Of a DNA stretch of 9,638 nucleotides, positions 1-6,004 are shown piece after piece. The notes beneath the pieces were generated by a model. It was not told the DNA's origin, did not search any database, and was given only the letters and a program-made list of their open reading frames with translations. Each line of letters begins with the position of its first letter. Within the stretch, counting starts at the first letter, position 1. Source of the DNA: Bacteroidales bacterium (GTDB lineage: Bacteria > Bacteroidota > Bacteroidia > Bacteroidales > S143-33); NCBI GenBank assembly GCA_027083655.1, contig JALWNS010000491.1, positions 1 through 9,638 of the forward strand, written 5' to 3'. The translations under genes were made by a program, and so were the position numbers.

Positions 1-379
1 ATACCAAACCACTGGCACCAATATGATAACTCTCCCTACCTATGATCCATACAAGCAGACCTGTGGACAACCACGATATAATTAGCACCTGCCATGCCTG
101 CCTCGGATGAAAATAAAAAAGCGATAATGTCAACATAAACAAAGGCAGACTGTTGGAATACAGATGCTTGAGACTACCATGCACAAGAGGGGCAGTGAAT
201 ATGCCTACCAGTCCCTTTATAGTTCGGGGGAGAATACCAAGATAAACCATATCTGGCCACAAAGTTTGCTGCAAGAAAAACATTAGCCACAGAAGAGCCA
301 CCAATAGTATAGCTACAAACAAAGCTACCCTGAAACGCAAGATTTGAGCAGTGGGAGTATTTTTATCATTGATTGCCAT
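1..379 (-). CDS. Rhomboid-family intramembrane serine protease, 3' end missing
   Basis: I translated this from the reverse strand. ATG at 379 opens a frame that stays open to the window edge, giving the first 126 residues; the rest lies outside. A hydrophobic segment at about residues 18-40 is followed by a stretch with H67, H72 and N76 (HGSLKHLYSN), which resembles the conserved His/Asn region of rhomboids. A second hydrophobic run spans about 78-90 and a third about 97-114. Residues 121-124 are GASG, the rhomboid GxSG motif, with S123 as the predicted nucleophile. The catalytic His would lie in the missing part. Rhomboids cleave membrane proteins within or near their transmembrane helices; no substrate can be inferred here. 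An in-frame stop shortly upstream leaves ATG 379 as the only sensible start. It lies 88 bases downstream of queG on the same strand and may be co-transcribed. The family call is fairly sure; activity is inferred. Confidence 0.85.
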   Translation of the reverse strand, partial: MAINDKNTPTAQILRFRVALFVAILLVALLWLMFFLQQTLWPDMVYLGILPRTIKGLVGIFTAPLVHGSLKHLYSNSLPLFMLTLSLFYFHPRQAWQVLIISWLSTGLLVWIIGRESYHIGASGLV

Positions 380-467
380 GTATGCTAGAGAGCTTTTGTG
401 TTAAAAAATAATTCTGACAGTACAAAACTTGTTTCTCAGAACTTAGTAGCCGTTAACACGGATCTGA

Positions 468-1424
468 TTACCGGGCTATCTGGTCTCGATTGTTATTTTT
501 TTCTAAAGCAGTTTTCTGGTTTTGCCTGACATTGCGCACAAGGCCCTTGAATCCTGTCCGTTCCACAGGTGTACGGCGGAAAATCTGCTTAAACTCCTGC
601 TTAGTAAGGTTCTCCAGCTGTTCATCAGTCAGGTTAAGCAGGTCTGGTCTGGGACGTAATTCCTCTATTTGCGTAGGCTGGGCATGCCTATTCCATGGGC
701 AGACCTGCTGGCATATATCACAGCCAAATACCCAGCCGTGCAATTGTGTCTGGTCTGTGAAGTCCCCGCGATATTCTATGGTCAAATACGAAAGGCAACG
801 GCGTGCATCTACCACCTGCGGCTGGACAATAGCGCCTGTAGGACAAGCGTCCATGCACCTTGTGCAGGTGCCACAAAAATTCTTTTCCCAGGGCCGGTCA
901 TACTCCAGTTCTATGTCCACGATTAGCTCTCCAATGAAGAAATATGAACCTTTCTTGGTCAGGAGCAAAGAATTTTTTCCAATCCAGCCCAGGCCTGCCT
1001 GCTGCGCCCAAAAGCGTTCGAGCACTGGGGCGCTGTCCGTAAAAGCGCGTCCCTGGACCTGTCCCCATTGCTGTTGCATGCGCCCGAGCAGCTGGCGCAG
1101 ACGTTTCTTTATAACAAAATGATAATCCATGCCCCAGGCATAACGTGAGATTTTATATTTCTGCAAATTCAGGTCATTGGCAGGCAGGTAGTCCATCAGA
1201 ACAACGATGATGGACCGTGCCCCTGGCACGAGCTGGGCTGGATTGAGACGCTTGTCCACATTACGTGCCATATATGCCATTGTGCCGTGGTAATTATTCT
1301 CCAGCCATTGAAGCAAATGTTCACGCTGCTCCTGCGCCTCACGCACACGTGTAATACCACAAGCTGCAAATCCTAGCTCCTTGGCCCATTGCTTTATTTT
1401 CCCAGACTTTTCTGCCAGGGTCAT
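468..1424 (-). CDS. queG: Epoxyqueuosine reductase
   Basis: QueG is the cytoplasmic, cobalamin-dependent iron-sulfur enzyme that reduces epoxyqueuosine to queuosine in the wobble position of GUN-anticodon tRNAs, the final step of queuosine synthesis. The protein is 318 residues. A segment ISRYAWGMDYH (92-102) precedes the catalytic Asp, D130 in TDSAPVLER. Two [4Fe-4S] sites are visible: C184, C187, C190 and C194 (CGTCTRCMDACP), and C235, C238 and C242 (CDICQQVCP), with C210 between them. The first Cys of the second set and the last Cys of the first may swap clusters, as in bacterial ferredoxin folds. It lacks the longer C-terminal HEAT-like extension of the E. coli enzyme (about 380 residues), a form I recall as common in Bacteroidota. 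Its ATG overlaps the coaBC stop by four bases (ATGA), implying translational coupling with coaBC. No other queuosine gene is in the window. Confidence 0.96.
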   Translation of the reverse strand: MTLAEKSGKIKQWAKELGFAACGITRVREAQEQREHLLQWLENNYHGTMAYMARNVDKRLNPAQLVPGARSIIVVLMDYLPANDLNLQKYKISRYAWGMDYHFVIKKRLRQLLGRMQQQWGQVQGRAFTDSAPVLERFWAQQAGLGWIGKNSLLLTKKGSYFFIGELIVDIELEYDRPWEKNFCGTCTRCMDACPTGAIVQPQVVDARRCLSYLTIEYRGDFTDQTQLHGWVFGCDICQQVCPWNRHAQPTQIEELRPRPDLLNLTDEQLENLTKQEFKQIFRRTPVERTGFKGLVRNVRQNQKTALEKNNNRDQIAR

Positions 1425-2629
1425 TTCTTTTTCTTTAGCATCAATACTACCTGGTCCACTATATCACGTGCCACCTCGGGCTTTGGCTTGAGCGCAAAAT
1501 CCTTGCGCTCACCATCTGGAAAGATGAAAGACACCTTGTTGGTGTCTATGCCAAAGCCCGCACCCTTGTCTCTGAGAGAATTGAGCACAATGAAATCAAA
1601 ATTTTTCTTACGTATCTTTTCCATTGCATTTGCGGTTTCATTATCTGTCTCCAGGGCAAAGCCTATCAACAGCTGGCCCGGGCGTTTTTTCTGACCCAGC
1701 GAGGCGGCAATATCAGGGTTTTTAACCAACCTAATCATGAGCTCATCACCTGTCTTTTTAATCTTGGTCTGTGCCTGCTCTGCGGGACGGTAATCTGCCA
1801 CTGCTGCAGCCAGGACTGCTATGTCCACTGCAGGGAAGATCCGATCTGCCTGGGCGTGCATCTCACGTGCTGATATGACGGGTATAAGCTCAATATTGGG
1901 ATCATTGACAGTGAGGGAAGTAGGTCCAGAGATGAGATAAACTTTTGCTCCACGCCTTGCCAGCTCCTGTGCTATGGCAAAGCCCATTTTACCTGAGGAA
2001 AAATTACCAATAAAACGCACAGGGTCAATCATTTCATAAGTTGGACCTGCAGTGACCAGAGCTTTATGTCCTGCCAGGTCTTTTTGTTTTGAGAAAAAGC
2101 TTTCCACAATATCGGCAATATCCTGTGGCTCTGCCATACGGCCTTTGCCACTAAGGCCACTAGCAAGCTCTCCTTCTGTTGGCTCTATGACATGCACACC
2201 CCGCTGCCTTATAATTTGCAAATTTTGCTGTACGGCAGGATGGCAATACATATCCAGATCCATGGCAGGAGCAACGAACACCGGACAACGTGCAGAAAGA
2301 TACGTAGTAACCAAAAGATTATCTGCCTGTGCATAAGCCATCTTGGCCATGGTATTGGCAGTTAGCGGTGCAATGACAAAGGCATCAGCCCACAGGCCCA
2401 GATCAACGTGTGAATGCCATTGTCCAGTCTCATGGTCAAAAAAGTCAGTAAAAACAGGATTATGTGACAAAGAAGCAAGAGTCAAAGGACCGACAAAATC
2501 GCGTGCCATAGGTGTCATCAGGACTTTAACCTGTGCACCACGCTTAACAAACTCACGCAAAAGATAAACAGATTTATATGCTGCTATACCACCTGTTATG
2601 CCGAGTAATATTTTTTTATCCTTAAGCAT
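1421..2629 (-). CDS. coaBC: Bifunctional phosphopantothenoylcysteine decarboxylase / phosphopantothenate-cysteine ligase
   Basis: CoaBC (Dfp) carries out two steps of coenzyme A synthesis: CoaB joins cysteine to 4'-phosphopantothenate using CTP, and CoaC decarboxylates the product with FMN. With ATG 2629 as start it is 402 residues. The CoaC half (about 1-180) has GGIAAYK (13-19), the catalytic His H74 (SHVDLG), an FMN-site LTANT (89-93) and PAMDLDMY (121-128). The CoaB half (about 185-402) has GPTYEMIDPVRF, GNFSSGKMG (208-216, N209 matching E. coli N210), AAAVADYRP (274-282) and KIKK (289-292, the region of E. coli K289). A frame extension to TTG 2635 adds two residues, but ATG 2629 is the better start. 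The position of the E. coli active-site Cys158 appears to be Ser157 here (ASGLSGKGRM). It is first in a leftward unit with queG and is preceded by a good -7 motif. Confidence 0.96.
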   Translation of the reverse strand: MLKDKKILLGITGGIAAYKSVYLLREFVKRGAQVKVLMTPMARDFVGPLTLASLSHNPVFTDFFDHETGQWHSHVDLGLWADAFVIAPLTANTMAKMAYAQADNLLVTTYLSARCPVFVAPAMDLDMYCHPAVQQNLQIIRQRGVHVIEPTEGELASGLSGKGRMAEPQDIADIVESFFSKQKDLAGHKALVTAGPTYEMIDPVRFIGNFSSGKMGFAIAQELARRGAKVYLISGPTSLTVNDPNIELIPVISAREMHAQADRIFPAVDIAVLAAAVADYRPAEQAQTKIKKTGDELMIRLVKNPDIAASLGQKKRPGQLLIGFALETDNETANAMEKIRKKNFDFIVLNSLRDKGAGFGIDTNKVSFIFPDGERKDFALKPKPEVARDIVDQVVLMLKKKK

Positions 2630-2656
2630 AAGCAACTTTTTATGATAGTATTAAGT

Positions 2657-2687
2657 CAAAAATATTAAATTAGCAGATAAATTCATA
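2657..2687 (-). promoter_or_regulatory. Candidate Bacteroidota promoter for coaBC-queG
   Basis: On the minus strand TATTTTTG (2664 down to 2657) matches the Bacteroidota -7 consensus TAnnTTTG exactly. TATG at 2687-2684, 19 bases upstream, differs by one base from the -33 TTTG element. The box ends 28 bases before the coaBC ATG, which would leave a short leader of about 20 bases. The match is seen directly; promoter use is inferred. Confidence 0.55.
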
Positions 2688-2699
2688 AAAACCATAAGA

Positions 2700-3452
2700 A
2701 TGATTAATAGGAAAAAAGTAGTAGTAATAATGCCTGCATATAATGCAGAGAAAACCCTGGAGCAGACATACAAAGAAATTCCCATGGATATAGTAGATGA
2801 AGTTATTTTAGTTGACGACAGGAGCCAGGATAGTACTGTGGAAGTAGCGCGTCGATTGGGTATTAACCATATAATAGAACATAAAGAAAACCGTGGATAT
2901 GGAGGCAATCAAAAAACCTGTTATACCAAGGCGCTTGAAATAGGGGCAGACATAATTATCATGCTACATCCTGATTACCAATACACCCCTAAGCTTATTC
3001 CGTCTATGGCATATATGATAGCCAATGGCATCTATCCTGTAGTTTTGGGGTCGCGTATATTAGGACATGGAGCTCTTAAGGGTGGCATGCCTTTGTATAA
3101 ATACATAGCAAACCGTATTCTGACCTTTGTTCAAAACCTGGTGATGTGGCAGAAACTATCTGAGTATCATACAGGTTATAGGGCTTTTGACCGTCAGGTT
3201 CTTGAGAGTGTTAATTTTCAAGCTAATTCAGACGATTTTGTTTTTGATAACCAGATACTGGCCCAAATTTTTTATGCTGGTTATGAGATAGGAGAATTAA
3301 GCTGTCCGACAAAATATTTTCCCGAAGCTTCATCAATTAATCTGAGGCGTAGTATAAAATATGGTTTAGGAGTATTGCTCACTGCTTTCCAATACCGTTT
3401 ACAAAAATGGGGACTTGCCAGTTTTAAGATTTTTAAGGAGCAAAAAAATTAA
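2700..3452 (+). CDS. GT2 family glycosyltransferase, soluble DPM1-like
   Basis: This is a 250-residue GT-A fold glycosyltransferase of family 2, of the kind that moves a sugar from a nucleotide-sugar (or polyprenyl phosphate) donor in envelope polysaccharide or glycolipid synthesis. Visible motifs are VVVIMPAYNAEKTL at the N-terminus (7-20), the nucleotide-binding VDDRSQDST (38-46), NRGYGGNQK (64-72), a metal-site region MLHPDYQY (88-95) standing where DxD is expected, GSRI (117-120) and the acceptor-side EYHTGYRAF (155-163). I see no convincing membrane segment, so it is probably cytoplasmic or peripheral. ATG 2700 puts the first strand at residue 7, as usual. It starts 70 bases from the divergent coaBC gene and ends 43 bases before a second GT2 gene. 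Sugar donor and acceptor cannot be read from the sequence. I see no TAnnTTTG box in front of it on this strand. Confidence 0.9.
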   Translation: MINRKKVVVIMPAYNAEKTLEQTYKEIPMDIVDEVILVDDRSQDSTVEVARRLGINHIIEHKENRGYGGNQKTCYTKALEIGADIIIMLHPDYQYTPKLIPSMAYMIANGIYPVVLGSRILGHGALKGGMPLYKYIANRILTFVQNLVMWQKLSEYHTGYRAFDRQVLESVNFQANSDDFVFDNQILAQIFYAGYEIGELSCPTKYFPEASSINLRRSIKYGLGVLLTAFQYRLQKWGLASFKIFKEQKN

Positions 3453-3460
3453 TAACTTTG
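3430..3460 (+). promoter_or_regulatory. Candidate promoter in the gap between the two glycosyltransferases
   Basis: TAACTTTG at 3453-3460 matches the Bacteroidota -7 motif TAnnTTTG exactly and begins one base after the stop codon of the upstream glycosyltransferase. TTTT at 3430-3433, 19 bases upstream, matches -33 TTTG in three of four positions. The box ends 36 bases before ATG 3496. If real, the second glycosyltransferase, sigma factor, kdsB and channel genes can be transcribed without the first gene. Confidence 0.4.
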
Positions 3461-3495
3461 TCATTAAACTTTTAATAGGCGTAAAATAAATATTG

Positions 3496-4626
3496 ATGTG
3501 GGACTATAATTTGTTTCTAGAGAACGAGACTGCAAAGATTGGTGCAATAATCTTGTTAATAAGCCTTTTAATAGAGCTCTTTTACATAGTTTTTTTCTAT
3601 TTCAAAGCTGTTTTTGGCAAGCACAAGGAAGGAGACCAGAGCCCTCCGGTGTCAGTGATTATAGCTGCACAAAATGAAGCTCACAACCTGGAGCGTTTCC
3701 TTCCATTGATACTCAAGCAAGACTATCCAGACTTTGAGGTCATAGTTGTAAACCATGCTTCCACAGATGAGACAGATCTTGTTCTGAGGCGAATGTCACA
3801 TGAATATAAAAACCTTGTTATCCGGAATATTCCCTATAGCAAAGACTCGACACACACCAAGAAGTTTGCTTTAACTGTTGGTATACGAGCCGCAAAAAAT
3901 GATGTACTACTTTTCACAGATGCCGATTGCTATCCTATTTCCGGCCAATGGATTCGCAAAATGGTTTCACACTTCAGAGATGATGTAAAAATTGTCCTGG
4001 GATACGGTGCTTATGAAAAAAGTAATGGTCTATTGGACAAACACTTACGAACAGACACCATGTTTATAGCCATGCAATATTTTGGTTTTGCTATGCGTGG
4101 TCTGCCATACATGGGAGTAGGTAGGAACATAGCCTGGAGAAAATCATTTTTTGATGAAAAAGGGGGCTTTCAAAGTCATATATTTGAGCCGTCAGGATCA
4201 GATGATATTTTTGTTAACCATAATGGGAATAAACATAACACACGTGTAGAACTAGATCCGTCTAGTTTCACTATTTCGTCTCCACCCAGAAAATGGAAAC
4301 ATTGGATATACCAGAAGTATAGACACCTGGGTGCCTCTAAATATTACCGTTTCAAATATAAATTTTTACTGGGACTAGAGCCACTTAGCCGAGTTATCTT
4401 TTTGACAAGTAGTATTGTTTTGTGGTTAGTTTTTAATAATTTGTGGCCACTTGCGGCATTAATCTTGAGAGAGGTCTTTATAATAACAGCTTTTTGGGGT
4501 GCGACACGCAGGTTCAGGGAAAAAGGTTTATTTCTTTATTCATTATTATATGACCTGTATCAGCCATTTTTAAACTTTATTTTGTATCTAGGACATAAAA
4601 ATGATGTTCCACAAAAATGGAAGTAA
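3496..4626 (+). CDS. Membrane-anchored GT2 glycosyltransferase, processive-like
   Basis: ATG 3496 gives 376 residues; TTG 3493 would add one. One transmembrane helix near the N-terminus (about 13-37) leads into a cytoplasmic GT-A domain that begins PVSVIIAAQNEAHNL (51-65). The catalytic layout is DAD (142-144, in LLFTDADCYP), GVGRNIAWRKSFF (207-219), SDD (235-237) as the likely acceptor-activating acidic site, and QKYRH (273-277) where processive GT2 enzymes have QxxRW. Hydrophobic segments follow at about 297-315, 316-335 and 346-364. This resembles hyaluronan/cellulose-synthase-like GT2 enzymes, but whether it makes a polymer or adds single sugars is unknown. In the nucleotide-binding loop VVNHASTDET the usual Asp after Asn is His (H87). 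The last ten bases overlap the start of the sigma-factor gene, implying coupled translation. Envelope polysaccharide or LPS-related work is likely but inferred. Confidence 0.88.
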   Translation: MWDYNLFLENETAKIGAIILLISLLIELFYIVFFYFKAVFGKHKEGDQSPPVSVIIAAQNEAHNLERFLPLILKQDYPDFEVIVVNHASTDETDLVLRRMSHEYKNLVIRNIPYSKDSTHTKKFALTVGIRAAKNDVLLFTDADCYPISGQWIRKMVSHFRDDVKIVLGYGAYEKSNGLLDKHLRTDTMFIAMQYFGFAMRGLPYMGVGRNIAWRKSFFDEKGGFQSHIFEPSGSDDIFVNHNGNKHNTRVELDPSSFTISSPPRKWKHWIYQKYRHLGASKYYRFKYKFLLGLEPLSRVIFLTSSIVLWLVFNNLWPLAALILREVFIITAFWGATRRFREKGLFLYSLLYDLYQPFLNFILYLGHKNDVPQKWK

Positions 4627-5240
4627 GTAGAGAAAATAGTTTTAGCGCTAGAAGGAAAGAGGAGCTTAGATTGGTAAAATTAGCACAGAGAGGAGATGAA
4701 GAAGCTTTTACTAAGCTATTTGAGATGTATTACAAGACAGTGTACTACATTGTGTTTAAAATGGTTAAGAATTCAGACGATGCATCAGATTTAACAGTAG
4801 AGGCGTTTACCAAAGCATTTGAAAACATAAATTACTATATACCCACCAATGCTTTTATAACTTGGCTTTCGAAAATAGCAGTCAACCGCACAATAGACTT
4901 TCTACGCAAGCAAAAAAGCAATCAATATTACTCCATAGACCAGAGCCATCCACAGGCAGAGGATGAAAATGCAACATTGAGCAATTTGTTAGAAACAGAC
5001 TTTTTTGATCCAGAAGAGGAGTATATCAAAAACGAGAAGCGCGAGCTTCTGGTAAAATTAATCAATGATCTACCTCCAGACTATAGCCAAATAATGGGTA
5101 TGCGTTATTTCGAAGGGTTGTCGTACAAAGAAATAGCCAAGAAACTAGATTTACCCCTGGGTACTGTAAAGGCACGGCTGCACCGTGGCCGTGAGCTTCT
5201 TGCCTCACTGATAAAAAATAAAAGAGATTTATTCAGATGA
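4617..5240 (+). CDS. RNA polymerase sigma-70 family factor, ECF-like
   Basis: The 207-residue protein has the two-domain layout of extracytoplasmic-function sigma factors. Region 2 spans about 17-100: LVKLAQRGDEEAFTKLF, then DDASDLTVEAFTKAF for core binding and WLSKIAVNRTIDFLRK for the -10 contact. An acidic linker (about 105-140) follows. Region 4 spans about 143-200, with LPPDYSQIMGMRYFEGLSY and a helix-turn-helix KEIAKKLDLPLGTVKARLHRGR that would contact the -35/-33 element. It recruits RNA polymerase to its own promoter set, which is not known. The gene sits inside an envelope cluster, overlapping the glycosyltransferase by 10 bases and kdsB by 4 (ATGA). No anti-sigma factor gene adjoins it, unlike many ECF loci, so it may be controlled by transcription of the operon or by a distant partner. 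Confidence 0.93.
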   Translation: MEVSRENSFSARRKEELRLVKLAQRGDEEAFTKLFEMYYKTVYYIVFKMVKNSDDASDLTVEAFTKAFENINYYIPTNAFITWLSKIAVNRTIDFLRKQKSNQYYSIDQSHPQAEDENATLSNLLETDFFDPEEEYIKNEKRELLVKLINDLPPDYSQIMGMRYFEGLSYKEIAKKLDLPLGTVKARLHRGRELLASLIKNKRDLFR

Positions 5241-6004
5241 AAGCTTTAGGTATTATACCTGCACGTTATGGGTCTACACGTTTTCCGGGCAAGCCTCTGG
5301 CAGACATCCTTGGCAAGCCGATGATATGGCATGTTTATACCCGTGCACGCCAGGCTCTGGAAAATGTAATAATAGCCACTGATGATGAGAGGATTTTTTC
5401 TAAGGCACAGGACTTAGGACTACAGGCCGTTATGACAGGGAGCCATCATCGCAGTGGGACTGAGCGTTGTAAGGAGGCTCTTGAAATATACGAACAGGAG
5501 ACTGGGCAAGCATTTGATTTAGTGGTTAATATACAAGGGGATGAACCTTTAATAGATCCTGCCATTATCAGCACATTAACCGAGGGCTTCTGTGCAGATA
5601 CTCAGATAGCCACATTAATTAGACAAGAAAATGACTGGGAAAATTTGTTTAACCCCAACGTTGTCAAGGTTATTATTACCCAAGATAACAAGGCAATATA
5701 TTTTAGCCGTACTGCTATACCCTTTTTGCGAGATATTGATAAAAGACACTGGACTGAGTACCACACTTTTTTCACTCATATTGGTATTTATGCTTATCGC
5801 AGTGATATATTACGCAAAATTGTAGGTCTCAATCCCACCCCCCTGGAGCAAGCAGAAAAACTAGAGCAATTGCGTTGGATAGAGAATGGTTATACCATAA
5901 AAACCAACATTGTAGATTATATTGGCATAGGTGTTGATACTATTAATGATTTAGACAGGGTAATAAGCATACTAAAAAGTAGTGGCAATGGACAATTTCA
6001 ATAA
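5237..6004 (+). CDS. kdsB: 3-deoxy-manno-octulosonate cytidylyltransferase (CMP-Kdo synthetase)
   Basis: KdsB activates Kdo with CTP to CMP-Kdo in the cytoplasm, the donor for inner-core lipopolysaccharide on lipid A. The 255-residue length fits the family. Motifs in order: the CTP-binding IIPARYGSTRFPGKPL (6-21), IATDDERI (46-53), GSHHRSGTERC (68-78), the metal site NIQGDEPLI (98-106), NPNVVKVI (139-146), YFSRTAIPF (155-163), HIGIYAYR (181-188) and PLEQAEKLEQLRW (202-214), ending with GIGVDTINDLDRV. ATG 5237 overlaps the sigma-factor stop and places the first strand at residue 3, as expected. The 3' end overlaps the channel gene by 17 bases. None of the other Kdo genes (kdsA, kdsC, kdsD, waaA) is here. 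Co-expression with a sigma factor and glycosyltransferases supports an outer-membrane role for the operon. Confidence 0.97.
   Translation: MKALGIIPARYGSTRFPGKPLADILGKPMIWHVYTRARQALENVIIATDDERIFSKAQDLGLQAVMTGSHHRSGTERCKEALEIYEQETGQAFDLVVNIQGDEPLIDPAIISTLTEGFCADTQIATLIRQENDWENLFNPNVVKVIITQDNKAIYFSRTAIPFLRDIDKRHWTEYHTFFTHIGIYAYRSDILRKIVGLNPTPLEQAEKLEQLRWIENGYTIKTNIVDYIGIGVDTINDLDRVISILKSSGNGQFQ

Noticed and set aside
452..463. Hairpin CCGT-GTTA-ACGG after queG as a terminator
   Set aside because: The stem is only four base pairs and no T run follows on the minus strand.
490..1122. Long plus-strand open frame opposite queG
   Set aside because: It is antisense to a clearly recognisable queG. Its translation is Cys/Arg/Ser-rich without any domain, as expected for a shadow frame.
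2630..2635. TTG start for coaBC two codons upstream
   Set aside because: ATG at 2629 is a stronger start, and the family core begins within ten residues either way. The same reasoning rejects TTG 3493 and GTG 5982 for the downstream genes.
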